Assembly: GCA_958407465.1 (NCBI GenBank)
Contig: CATYIV010000002.1
Coordinates: 39,873-103,872 of the forward strand
Direction: 5' to 3'
Length of the DNA stretch: 64,000 nucleotides
From: an uncultured Collinsella sp.
GTDB lineage: Bacteria > Actinomycetota > Coriobacteriia > Coriobacteriales > Coriobacteriaceae
The position numbers and the translations under genes are program-made. Of the stretch, positions 32,517 to 47,857 are shown piece after piece. Positions within the stretch are counted from its first letter, which is position 1. Every line of letters begins with the position of its first letter. Below the pieces are notes generated by a model. It ran no database searches. It was not told the origin of the DNA and saw only the letters and a program-made list of their open reading frames with translations.

Positions 32517-33653
32517 ATGCGTCTGCCTATGAACACCTCGCTTGCCACGCTCAAGCCCTCCGGCATCCGCCGGATCAACGCACTCGCCGCCCAGCACCCA
32601 GGGTGCATCGCGCTTGCGCTTGGCGAGCCCGATTTTCCTACGCCCGATGTGATTAGCGCCGAGGTGACGGCCTCGCTCGACCGCGGCGACACGCACTATC
32701 CGCCCAACAACGGTCGCCCCGCCCTGCGCGAGGCGCTGTCTGCCTACATGGGGGACGCGGGCCTTACGTTTTCGGCCGACGAGGTCATCCTGACCGACGG
32801 CGCGACCGAGGCCCTGTCGGCAACATTCATGGCTATGCTCAACCCCGGCGACGAGGTCATTATCCCCACGCCGGCCTTTGGCCTGTACGAGAGCATCGTC
32901 GTGACCAACCATGCCAAGGCGGTCTTTTTGGATACGGAGCCTGCGCAATTCCAGATTGATGAGGAGGCGCTTCGTGCCTGCGTGACACCGGCGACTAAGG
33001 CCATCGTCATCTGCTCGCCCAACAACCCTACGGGCTGCATCCTCGACGCAGCATCGCTCGATGCCGTGGCGCGCGTGGCAGAGCAGGCAGGCATCTACGT
33101 GGTCTGCGACGACGTATACAACCGCTTGGTCTATGTGGATGGCTACGAGCGCTTTGCCCAGCGCCACCCGGAGCTACGCGAGCAGACAGTGGTCATCGAG
33201 AGCTTCTCCAAGCCTTGGGCTATGACCGGCTGGCGCTTGGGTTGGCTCGCAGCGGCAGCCCCCGTCATCGCCGAGATCGCAAAAGCCCACCAATACCTAG
33301 TATCGAGTGCCGTTTCATTTGAAATGGACGCCGCAATGCGAGCCCTGACCGTCGACCCAACCCCCATGCTCAAAGTCTACCGAGCCCGCCGCGAACGCGT
33401 ACTCGCAGCCTTAAACGTCATGGGCCTCAACGTAGTGGAACCAGCCGGCGCCTTCTACGCCTTCCCCAGCATCAAAAAGTTCGGCCTAACAAGCGAAGAT
33501 TTCTGCATCAAAGCCATCAAAGAAGCAAACGTAGCCCTAGTCCCCGGAGACTGCTTCGGAACCGAAGGCCACATCCGCCTCAGCTACTGCGTCTCCGACC
33601 AAGATCTGGACGAAGGCCTCCACCGCCTGTCAAGCTTCGTGTCAACGTTGTAG
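32517..33653 (+). CDS. Class I/II PLP-dependent aminotransferase
   Basis: 378 residues, AspC/PatA-like. Motifs seen: SGIRRINALA and GEPDFPTP at the N-terminus, SPNNPTGCI, DDVYNRLVY, the PLP lysine in SFSKPWAMTGWRLGW, and the carboxylate-binding Arg in HIRLSYCV. It likely transfers amino groups from aspartate or aromatic amino acids. The 3' third differs from the rest: upstream of about 33280 I count 16 of 16 Glu codons as GAG, downstream 7 of 7 as GAA, with many A-ending codons. The shifted part abuts fold-back element E1. Confidence 0.88.
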   Translation: MRLPMNTSLATLKPSGIRRINALAAQHPGCIALALGEPDFPTPDVISAEVTASLDRGDTHYPPNNGRPALREALSAYMGDAGLTFSADEVILTDGATEALSATFMAMLNPGDEVIIPTPAFGLYESIVVTNHAKAVFLDTEPAQFQIDEEALRACVTPATKAIVICSPNNPTGCILDAASLDAVARVAEQAGIYVVCDDVYNRLVYVDGYERFAQRHPELREQTVVIESFSKPWAMTGWRLGWLAAAAPVIAEIAKAHQYLVSSAVSFEMDAAMRALTVDPTPMLKVYRARRERVLAALNVMGLNVVEPAGAFYAFPSIKKFGLTSEDFCIKAIKEANVALVPGDCFGTEGHIRLSYCVSDQDLDEGLHRLSSFVSTL

Positions 33654-33689
33654 CCCAACGGGACTAAAACCATCAGCCCACCGACCTAA

Positions 33690-33947
33690 GCATTATGAGT
33701 GGGGGCGTCAGCCAACGAAAACCCGGGCTGCCCAAAGTCAACGCAGGCCGCGCCGCCAAAGGCCAGGCGCAAGGTTTTCGTAGATTCCGCACGAGCCGAA
33801 GAGCACTTAATGTGCTCTTCGTGCGAGCCAGGACTTGACCGAGCGAAAACCTTGCGCCTGGCCTTTGGCGGCGCGGCCGGATGGTGGAATTGTGTGCAGC
33901 CCGGTTTTCCGTTGACCGACGCCGGGGTCCCCGCCATAATACTTTCG
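33690..33947. repeat. Fold-back element E1 upstream of rplJ
   Basis: A 63-nt core (33781-33843), containing CCGCACGAGCC, GAAGAGCAC-TTAAT-GTGCTCTTC and CAGGACT, is flanked by perfect 35-bp complementary arms (33746-33780 and 33844-33878). Weaker complementarity continues outward (33711-33731 against 33897-33917, 18 of 21) to about 33690 and 33947. The right outer arm contains the rplJ promoter; the left arm is a diverged inverted copy of it. Sister elements: 46569-46707 and 63831-63993. There is no credible protein. Confidence 0.9.
33912..33940 (+). promoter_or_regulatory. rplJ-rplL promoter within the right arm of E1
   Basis: TTGACC (33912-33917), 17-nt spacer, CATAAT (33935-33940), preceded by GGTTTTCC, about 215 bp before rplJ. 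It is placed correctly for transcription of the L10 leader. Confidence 0.65.
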
Positions 33948-33954
33948 GTTCACG

Positions 33955-34054
33955 CACGAATCCGCTGCCAGAGACAGCCGGTGCAAACGGGCATCGCCCG
34001 CGAGCTTAATGGGATATCCCGCCAGCCGAGGTGGTCGAGTAGATATGTCTTCTC
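33955..34054 (+). ncRNA. L10 leader RNA (autoregulatory leader of rplJL)
   Basis: The transcribed region upstream of rplJ contains CCGCCAGCCGAGGTGGTCG, the GCCGAGGTG kind of segment typical of L10(L12)4-binding leaders, and can fold into helices flanking it. Binding of L10-L12 should favour the attenuator at 34055. It is recognised by motif and position only. Confidence 0.65.
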
Positions 34055-34091
34055 GCCCCCGTCGCTCATGCAGCGCGGGGGCTTTCTTTTT
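34055..34091 (+). terminator. Attenuator of the rplJ leader
   Basis: GCCCCCG (34055-34061) pairs with CGGGGGC (34076-34082) with an inner CGCT/AGCG helix, followed by TTTCTTTTT. It lies 66 nt before the rplJ start. Confidence 0.8.
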
Positions 34092-34156
34092 GGACATGCC
34101 CCCGTCACGTCCTTGTGGCGGACCGTGCCCGGAAAGAATTCGAGGAGGTGTAATTC

Positions 34157-34678
34157 ATGCCCCAGCAGTACAAAATCGACAAGGTTGCAGAGATCGAGTC
34201 CCGTATCGCCGAGAACGCCGGTCTGTTCGTCGTCAACTACAACGGTCTGACGGTTAAGCAGGCTCAGGAGCTGCGTCATCAGCTTCGCGAGTGCGGCGCC
34301 GAGATGAAGGTCTACAAGAACAACCTGGTCAAGATCGCTCTCAAGAACCAGGAGCAGCCCGAGCTCGACGAGATCCTCGCCGGCCCCGTCGCTTATGTGT
34401 TCTACGAGTCCGAGCCGGTCGAGGCCGCTAAGGCCCTTAAGGACTTCTCCGCTCAGTCCAAGGGCGTCCTTGAGATCAAGGGCGGTATCTCCGACGGCAA
34501 GGCCGTTTCCGCTGATGATGTTAAGGCTATCGCCGAGCTGCCCACCAAGGATCAGCTTCTCGGCCAGATCGCCGGTCTCATCTCCGGTTTCGCTCGCGAC
34601 ATCGCTGTCTGCGTCAACGGCGTTTCCTCCGGTCTCGCTCGTTCGATCCAGCAGGTCTCCGAGCAGAAGGCAGCCTAG
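34157..34678 (+). CDS. rplJ: 50S ribosomal protein L10
   Basis: 173 residues. L10 anchors L7/L12 dimers to the GTPase centre. The N-terminal rRNA-binding domain is typical (KVAEIESRIAENAGLFVVNY, RHQLRECGAEMKVYKNNL). The C-terminal helix carries L12-binding sites. The start follows GAGGAGG. Regulation by the leader and attenuator directly upstream is expected. Confidence 0.96.
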   Translation: MPQQYKIDKVAEIESRIAENAGLFVVNYNGLTVKQAQELRHQLRECGAEMKVYKNNLVKIALKNQEQPELDEILAGPVAYVFYESEPVEAAKALKDFSAQSKGVLEIKGGISDGKAVSADDVKAIAELPTKDQLLGQIAGLISGFARDIAVCVNGVSSGLARSIQQVSEQKAA

Positions 34679-34780
34679 TCGCTGTTTTCACCCGCGGCGG
34701 CAACGCCGCACCCCTGGCGCATTCGCGCCGTGTTTTAACTGATCTCCGTGCACAGACACGGAAACCGAAAGGACTTAGAA

Positions 34781-35158
34781 ATGGCTAAGCTTACCACCGA
34801 TGAGATCATCGATGCTCTTAAGGAAATGACCCTTCTCGAGGCTTCCGAGCTCGTCAAGGCTATCGAGGACACCTTCGGCGTTTCCGCCGCTGCTCCTGCC
34901 GCCGTTGTCGCCGCTCCCGCTGCTGGCGCTGCTGAGGCCGAGGAGAAGACCGAGTTTGACGTCGTGCTCGAGGGCTTCGGCGACAACAAGATCCAGGTCA
35001 TCAAGGCCGTCCGTGAGCTCACCAGCCTTGGCCTGAAGGAGGCCAAGGAGGTCGTCGAGGGCGCTCCCAAGGCTGTTCTCGAGGGTGCTAAGAAGGAGGA
35101 CGCCGAGGCTGCCAAGGAGAAGCTCGAGGCTGCTGGCGCTGCTGTCACCCTCAAGTAA
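34781..35158 (+). CDS. rplL: 50S ribosomal protein L7/L12
   Basis: 125 residues. N-terminal dimerisation domain ([20 protein letters not shown]), an alanine-rich hinge (about 38-55) and a C-terminal factor-binding domain ([31 protein letters not shown]). ATG 34781 is 7 nt after AAAGGA; the open frame upstream lacks a site. The 102-nt gap after rplJ holds a small GC hairpin that may adjust L12 output. Confidence 0.97.
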   Translation: MAKLTTDEIIDALKEMTLLEASELVKAIEDTFGVSAAAPAAVVAAPAAGAAEAEEKTEFDVVLEGFGDNKIQVIKAVRELTSLGLKEAKEVVEGAPKAVLEGAKKEDAEAAKEKLEAAGAAVTLK

Positions 35159-35185
35159 TCAGGCTTTCTCGCCAGATTTCTTTGC

Positions 35186-35219
35186 AGACGGGGTTCGCAT
35201 TGCGAGCCCCGTCTTTTTT
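35186..35219 (+). terminator. Intrinsic terminator after rplL
   Basis: AGACGGGGTTCGCA pairs with TGCGAGCCCCGTCT (one-base offset), followed by TTTTT. Confidence 0.9.
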
Positions 35220-35472
35220 GTTATGACCCCTCTATTATGCTGGCTCGGCATGCAAATTGCTGCCGTTTGCGGTGCTTTGGGGTCGCTACCGCTGGGCGAT
35301 AAAATTGCACTATTCGAGCAATAATTTGCGTTGACCTGCTGAAGAATGGCGTTTGCCTGGCGGTAGCGCCTGGTCACGGCGGTAAGATACTTTGGTATCG
35401 CAATTTGGTCTGCGGCCGCCGTGCCGCACGCACAGGGCGCATCCTGCGCCTGCGAAAGGATCCTTGAATAAT
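35220..35472. other. Gene-free stretch between rplL and galU
   Basis: I see no gene here. CGCTACCGC near 35285 and GCGGTAGCG near 35360 are complementary. TTGACC near 35332 and TAAGATACT near 35384 could be promoter parts, but they are not in good register. Confidence 0.4.
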
Positions 35473-36381
35473 ATGAAGGCAATCATCCCCGCCGCTGGTC
35501 TTGGCACGCGTTTTCTGCCTGGCACCAAGTGCACGCCCAAAGAGATGCTGCCGGTCCTCGACAAGCCGGTCATCCAGTATGTCGTCGAGGAGGCGCTCGA
35601 TCCCGAGGAGGTCGACGACGCCATCATCGTTACCTCGCCCGGCAAGCCCGAGCTGCTGAACTACTTCCAGCCCGACCGTTCGCTCGAGAACCTGCTGCGC
35701 GAGCGCGGTAAGGACGCCTACGCCGACGCTGTCGCCCATGCGGGCGGTATGCCGGTCGACTTCCGTTATCAGTATGAGCCCAAGGGCCTCGGTCACGCCA
35801 TTCGCTCTGCTGCCGACGCTGTGGCAGGGGAGAACTTCCTGGTTCTTCTGGGCGACTACGTTGTGCCTAACCGCGACATCTGCGACAAGATGCTCGCCGT
35901 CTCTAAGGAGTACGGTGGCGCTTCGGTTATCGCCGTTGCCGCGTGCGCTCCCGAGGAAGTCAGCCGCTACGGCGTTATCGCCGGCGATCGCGTGGGTTCT
36001 CTTGAGGGCTTCGAGAATGCCGCCGACGACGAGCCCGGTTCCGTTTGGCGCATCGGTGGTCTGGTCGAGAAGCCCGCTCCCGAGGCGGCTCCGTCCAACC
36101 TGTACATCGTCGGTCGCTACCTGCTGAGCCCGCTGGTCATGAACCTGCTGGCCGATCAGCAGGCCGGTAAGGGCGGCGAGATCCAGCTGACCGACGCCAT
36201 GGCCCGCTCGCTCGACCGCGAGGCCATGTACGCTGTCGTCATCGACCCGCTGTCGGGCTACGATACCGGTACCCCGTCTGGCTGGATGGCCACCAACGCC
36301 CTCATGGCTGCAAACGATCCTCGCTTTGCTGGTGCCTTCTGGGACGCCATCGACGAGCGCGGCGGTTTGATGCGCAAATAA
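35473..36381 (+). CDS. galU: UTP-glucose-1-phosphate uridylyltransferase
   Basis: 302 residues. Nucleotidyltransferase motif AAGLGTRFLPGTKCTPKEM, followed by the DKPVIQYVVEEA segment; the sugar-binding KPKG-like segment appears as YEPKGLGHAI. It makes UDP-glucose for cell-surface glycans and galactose use. ATG 35473 is chosen (AAAGGA 12 nt upstream); an in-frame TTG at 35464 lies only 3 nt after that site. Confidence 0.94.
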   Translation: MKAIIPAAGLGTRFLPGTKCTPKEMLPVLDKPVIQYVVEEALDPEEVDDAIIVTSPGKPELLNYFQPDRSLENLLRERGKDAYADAVAHAGGMPVDFRYQYEPKGLGHAIRSAADAVAGENFLVLLGDYVVPNRDICDKMLAVSKEYGGASVIAVAACAPEEVSRYGVIAGDRVGSLEGFENAADDEPGSVWRIGGLVEKPAPEAAPSNLYIVGRYLLSPLVMNLLADQQAGKGGEIQLTDAMARSLDREAMYAVVIDPLSGYDTGTPSGWMATNALMAANDPRFAGAFWDAIDERGGLMRK

Positions 36382-36401
36382 GCCTTCGGGCATCGACATT
36401 T

Positions 36402-36435
36402 ACGGGTGCGGACTTCGGTTCGCGCCCGTTTTTTA
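36402..36435 (+). terminator. Intrinsic terminator after galU
   Basis: ACGGGTGCGGAC and GTTCGCGCCCGT form a stem with one mismatch and a TTCG loop, followed by TTTTT. Confidence 0.85.
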
Positions 36436-36477
36436 TAAGAGCTGCGATTGCCGGCTCTCTGTTCACAGAAAATATAT

Positions 36478-36490
36478 GAACAGATGTTCG
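36478..36490. promoter_or_regulatory. LexA-box-like sequence between galU and rpoB
   Basis: GAACAGATGTTCG agrees with the Gram-positive SOS core GAAC-N4-GTTC. No damage-inducible gene adjoins, so it may be fortuitous. Confidence 0.25.
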
Positions 36491-36567
36491 ATACACATAC
36501 ATCTACCTGCGTGTTTTCTGCCGAAAAAATTTGCTACTCCAAAAACTCAATCGCGTCAAGGCTTTTC

Positions 36568-36595
36568 TTGCCCAACGGTCGGTACCTGATAAACT
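36568..36595 (+). promoter_or_regulatory. Candidate rpoBC promoter
   Basis: TTGCCC (36568-36573), 16-nt spacer, TAAACT (36590-36595), 73 bp before rpoB. It is a modest match to consensus. Confidence 0.4.
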
Positions 36596-36668
36596 ATTAG
36601 GTTGCGATAACTGGCGAAGCTATGCCTCGCCAACCCACCGAGCATTTCCGTGAAGGAGGAAAAACCTG

Positions 36669-40160
<3,492 letters not shown>

Positions 40161-40166
40161 TTGACT

Positions 40167-44642
<4,476 letters not shown>

Positions 44643-44669
44643 TTTCCTAGTACGTTAACCGTCCTTCCA

Positions 44670-44706
44670 AAGACCCGCTTCCCAACAGGGGAGCGGGTCT
44701 TTTTTG
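44670..44706 (+). terminator. Intrinsic terminator after rpoC
   Basis: AAGACCCGCTTCCC pairs with GGGGAGCGGGTCTT (minor mismatch), followed by TTTT. Confidence 0.9.
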
Positions 44707-44714
44707 TTGAAGAA

Positions 44715-44751
44715 AACCTACCAAAAAGGGACAGGTTTATTTTGGTAGGTT
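44715..44751. repeat. TGTCCC-class palindrome R5
   Basis: Perfect 12-bp arms AACCTACCAAAA (44715-44726) and complement (44740-44751). The centre AGGGACAGGTTTA is the inverse of the R4 centre, so this copy is inserted in the opposite orientation. It lies just after the rpoC terminator. Confidence 0.8.
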
Positions 44752-44843
44752 ATTCCTGCTTGAATTTGAAACATTTCGTTCGGTCAAAGCGTATCTATGG
44801 TGAGGGCCTCAGCAAGAAACATCAGCATCACCGGGAGGTGATT

Positions 44844-45362
44844 ATGGAAGAACAAGCATTTAGACAGGCGGTCGAAGATTACCGGGATGTCGTGTTTCGG
44901 ATCGCATTGACGTACCTACGCGATCGTGCCGATGCCGACGATGTTGCCCAAGATGTCTTTCTTAAGTTGCTCAAAAGCGATGGACACTTTGAAAGTTGGG
45001 AGCATCTTCGTCGCTGGCTTATTCGGGTCACGATCAATGAATGCAAATCGCTCTTTCGAAAGCCATGGAGGCGCATAGAGGATATTGAGAACTTGGCCGA
45101 TTCACTCTCGGCAGCGCAGGATGAGACCAAGGTGGTCCTGTCAGACGTTATGCGACTTCCGGAACGATTCCGTGTTCCCATCGTGCTCTATTACTATCTA
45201 GGCTTTTCGACCTCAGAGATTGCCGAGTTGTTGCATGTACCAGCCGCGACCGTTCGAACGCGTTTAGCTCGCGGTCGATCGAAGCTCAAATTCATCCTAG
45301 AGGAGGGCGACCGTGAAATCCAATCAAATCAAGCAGGCCTTCGAGTCCATCCAAGCCGATAG
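44844..45362 (+). CDS. RNA polymerase sigma factor, ECF (sigma-70 family)
   Basis: 172 residues. Region 2 (about 10-75): YRDVVFRIALTYLRDRADADDVAQDVFLKLL, with the DDVAQDVF core motif. Region 4 (about 110-160): LPERFRVPIVLYYYLGFSTS then EIAELLHVPAATVRTRLARG. There is no region 1.1 or 3. ATG 44844 follows GGGAGGTG; the longer open frame starts inside palindrome R5. It overlaps the next gene by 50 bp, the usual sigma/anti-sigma coupling. GC content is lower than in neighbours. Confidence 0.9.
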   Translation: MEEQAFRQAVEDYRDVVFRIALTYLRDRADADDVAQDVFLKLLKSDGHFESWEHLRRWLIRVTINECKSLFRKPWRRIEDIENLADSLSAAQDETKVVLSDVMRLPERFRVPIVLYYYLGFSTSEIAELLHVPAATVRTRLARGRSKLKFILEEGDREIQSNQAGLRVHPSR

Positions 45363-46389
45363 CAATCTTGCAGATCGCGTTCTTAATGCAGCTGAAGGCG
45401 AGCCGCTTCGCAAAAGGGGTCATGCTAAGCCCCTCTATGTTGCGGTTATCGGATGTCTTGCCGGAGTGTTGGCGACCGGAGGGGTCGCCTACGCCGTTGT
45501 CAATTCCAGCTATTTTGCCTCAGCCTGGGGAAACCACGGCAACGGGGATTCCATTACCTGGACCAACGGCGGCTCATCGGGAACTAAATATACCTACACC
45601 AGAGAGTTTGGCGATGGCATCGCGCCCCAAAGCCTGGAGGGCACAGTCCAGAAGGTTAATCTGTCCGTCGAGGGTAACGGCTATACGCTTGATATCCATG
45701 AGATGGCAATCGACCAAAACGGCTGCGGAGCCGTGACGTTTACGTTGTCCAATCCAAATGGAGTTAACTACTACAAGCCAGCAGCAGAGATTGGCGAACT
45801 TGTTCTCTATGGTGAAGAAGAACAGGGCATCGGCACGCCCGATATGAAGTTCGGCGAGGAATGGCCTGACACACGCAGCACAATTGATAAGGACACATCA
45901 AGCGATACTGTCATTAATGGCACGATGTACTTTGCCGCTATGGATCGCGAGCGAGATTTGCAACATGCGGTCACCTGGAATATCCACTGGACCGAGGGTG
46001 AAGGTGAGAGTGCGAGGCGGTTTGAGGCGTCGACACCCGAGTTCAATATTGGAGCGTACGTCGATACAAAGGAACTCCGCTCCGGTGACTCGCCTCTTGA
46101 GATTAGCCCGTTTTCCATCCAGACGCACATCGATGATTTGGGCTATGAAGCAGTTGATAATAAGCTGACCGTCAGCTACAAGGATGGATCGGAGCAGATT
46201 ATCGAAGATGACGACGCAGGGGTGTTCAACTTATATTTTTCTTATGGGCGCAATAGCGGAGAGAACATCTGGGTGCCAACGAAGTTGATTGATGTCGAAC
46301 AAGTGGTCTCAGTAACGCTTGAGGGCACGAGGTGCACGTCAACAGGGGAGACCGAAACAAAAGTACCCTTTACCATCGTCTATTCGTAA
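45313..46389 (+). CDS. Membrane-anchored putative anti-sigma factor (DUF4179-like)
   Basis: 358 residues. A short cytoplasmic N-terminus (about 1-40) that could bind the sigma factor, one transmembrane helix at about 41-63 (VAVIGCLAGVLATGGVAYAV), and a large extracytoplasmic domain rich in beta strands and Asp/Glu/Asn. I infer an anti-sigma role from overlap with the sigma gene and from topology; there is no ZAS zinc motif. Start GTG 45313 after AGGAGGG. It has lower GC and more A/T-ending codons than neighbouring genes, suggesting later acquisition. Confidence 0.7.
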   Translation: MKSNQIKQAFESIQADSNLADRVLNAAEGEPLRKRGHAKPLYVAVIGCLAGVLATGGVAYAVVNSSYFASAWGNHGNGDSITWTNGGSSGTKYTYTREFGDGIAPQSLEGTVQKVNLSVEGNGYTLDIHEMAIDQNGCGAVTFTLSNPNGVNYYKPAAEIGELVLYGEEEQGIGTPDMKFGEEWPDTRSTIDKDTSSDTVINGTMYFAAMDRERDLQHAVTWNIHWTEGEGESARRFEASTPEFNIGAYVDTKELRSGDSPLEISPFSIQTHIDDLGYEAVDNKLTVSYKDGSEQIIEDDDAGVFNLYFSYGRNSGENIWVPTKLIDVEQVVSVTLEGTRCTSTGETETKVPFTIVYS

Positions 46390-46395
46390 GGTCTG

Positions 46396-46430
46396 AGGCC
46401 GCTTCCTACTAGGGGAAGCGGCCTCTTTTG
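46396..46430 (+). terminator. Intrinsic terminator after the sigma/anti-sigma operon
   Basis: GAGGCCGCTTCC pairs with GGAAGCGGCCTC around a short loop, followed by TTTT. Confidence 0.9.
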
Positions 46431-46505
46431 CGTTAAATGGAAACGCCGCCGATTTCCATGCGTCAGATGAGAGCAGATTACCGCTGGAGCGCGACGTTTC
46501 ACCAG

Positions 46506-46546
46506 ATAAAACCGAACAAAATAAACCTGTCCCTTTTTGGCGGGTA
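46506..46546. repeat. Degenerate TGTCCC-class palindrome R6
   Basis: AACCGAACAAAATAAACCTG and TCCCTTTTTGGCGGGT: the centre CAAAATAAACCTGTCCC is identical to R4, but the outer arms (ACCGAAC against GGCGGGT) have decayed. It lies 22 bp before fold-back element E2. Confidence 0.65.
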
Positions 46547-46568
46547 GCGTTGCCCCGCCGAGCACGTC

Positions 46569-46707
46569 GGATTCCCGGCCCGGGCGGCCGGCGGCTTAAG
46601 TTTGTCGCGAGTTCCGCACGAGCCGGAGAGCACTTAATGTGCTCTCCGTGCGAGTCAGGACTGTAGAGCAGCAAACTTAACCCCCGCGCCGCCCGGTCCG
46701 GGAATCC
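46569..46707. repeat. Fold-back element E2 upstream of rpsL
   Basis: Core of 69 nt (46604-46672) running from GTCGCGAGTTCCGCACGAG through GGAGAGCAC-TTAAT-GTGCTCTCC to CAGGACTGTAGAGCAGC. Flanked by 35-bp imperfect complementary arms (46569-46603 and 46673-46707; GGATTCCCGG against CCGGGAATCC outside, TTAAGTTT against AAACTTAA inside). The core is nearly identical to that of E3, but the arms are unrelated. The stretch 46390-46913 holds only the terminator, R6, E2 and the rpsL promoter. Confidence 0.9.
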
Positions 46708-46791
46708 ACCCCCGCGCACAGAAAGGGATTCCTTTTGTGTAGGCTTTGCGGAAATGTGCCAATTTTGGGATACGCCCGGCGGCGTGGTCTG

Positions 46792-46820
46792 TTGACGGCA
46801 CAGCTAACGCCACGTATCCT
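46792..46820 (+). promoter_or_regulatory. Promoter of the rpsL-rpsG-fusA-rpsJ operon
   Basis: TTGACG (46792-46797), 17-nt spacer, TATCCT (46815-46820), 94 bp before rpsL. Confidence 0.65.
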
Positions 46821-46913
46821 ATCGAACTGCGTGTTTCGTAGGGGGATGCTGACCCCTCGATTCAAGCCGTTGCACTTTACAGAAAGCTGGAATCATTCGA
46901 GAAGGAGTACGCT

Positions 46914-47291
46914 TTGCCTACTATTAACCAGCTGGTTCGCCAGGGCCGTCGTTCCGTGCCCAAGAAGTCCAAGAACGCTGCTCTGCAGCACAACTCCCAG
47001 AAGCGCGGCGTGTGCACCCGCGTCTTCACCACGAGCCCCAAGAAGCCGAACTCGGCTCTTCGTAAGGTTGCCCGTGTTCGCCTTGTCAACGGCATCGAAG
47101 TTACTGCTTACATCCCGGGTGAGGGCCACAACCTGCAGGAGCACTCCATCGTGCTCGTTCGCGGCGGTCGTGTCCGTGACCTCCCTGGTGTCCGTTATCA
47201 CGTCATCCGTGGCGCCTACGACGCTGCTCCGGTCCAGAACCGTATGCAGGCCCGTTCCAAGTACGGTGCTAAGCGCCCCAAGGCCAAATAA
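46914..47291 (+). CDS. rpsL: 30S ribosomal protein S12
   Basis: 125 residues. The decoding-centre loops are wild type for streptomycin sensitivity: [12 protein letters not shown] (Lys43 equivalent) and [12 protein letters not shown] (around Lys88, here Arg-rich). The start is TTG 46914, 6 nt after AAGGAG. It is the first gene of the str operon. Confidence 0.97.
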   Translation: MPTINQLVRQGRRSVPKKSKNAALQHNSQKRGVCTRVFTTSPKKPNSALRKVARVRLVNGIEVTAYIPGEGHNLQEHSIVLVRGGRVRDLPGVRYHVIRGAYDAAPVQNRMQARSKYGAKRPKAK

Positions 47292-47364
47292 GCCAGATAA
47301 CGTTTTGATACTTTCGCCGTGTGCCGCCTAAGCGCCGCACGGTAGACACTTAAGGAGATTTCAC

Positions 47365-47838
47365 ATGCCGCGTCGTGCAGCAGCTAATCGTCGTGAGGTT
47401 CAGCCTGACGCCGTTTACAACAACCGCCTGGTGACTCAGCTCATCAACAAGGTCCTTCTTGACGGCAAGAAGGCCACCGCTGAGCGCATCGTTTACACCG
47501 CTTTCGAGATCGTTGCCGAGAAGTCCGAGGGTGGCGACGCTCTCGCTACCTTCAAGAAGGCTATGGACAACGTCAAGCCCACGCTCGAGGTTAAGCCCAA
47601 GCGTGTCGGTGGCGCTACCTATCAGGTCCCGATGGAGGTCAACTCCCGTCGTTCCACCGCTCTGGGTATCCGCTGGATCGTCAACTTCTCCCGCGCTCGC
47701 AAGGAGAAGACCATGGCCGAGCGTCTCGCCAACGAGATTCTCGACGCTTCCAACGGCCTGGGCGCTTCCGTCAAGAAGCGTGAGGACGTCTTCAAGATGG
47801 CCGAGGCCAACCGCGCGTTCTCTCACTATCGTTGGTAA
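47365..47838 (+). CDS. rpsG: 30S ribosomal protein S7
   Basis: 157 residues. N-terminal [15 protein letters not shown], central [17 protein letters not shown] and C-terminal [13 protein letters not shown] are all standard. It nucleates 30S head assembly and in many bacteria represses the str operon. ATG follows AAGGAG. Confidence 0.97.
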   Translation: MPRRAAANRREVQPDAVYNNRLVTQLINKVLLDGKKATAERIVYTAFEIVAEKSEGGDALATFKKAMDNVKPTLEVKPKRVGGATYQVPMEVNSRRSTALGIRWIVNFSRARKEKTMAERLANEILDASNGLGASVKKREDVFKMAEANRAFSHYRW

Positions 47839-47857
47839 GTTAAGGTAAGGAACTAAC

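Noticed and set aside
33690..33947. Insertion sequence or prophage attachment site at E1
   Set aside because: There is no transposase or integrase gene, no target duplication visible, and the arms are locus-specific.
46339..46719. Open frame through E2 encoding HGEHIKCSPARAELATN-like residues
   Set aside because: It is only the translation of the conserved fold-back core; the same peptide appears from E3, with no start-site context. Treated as a repeat, not a gene.
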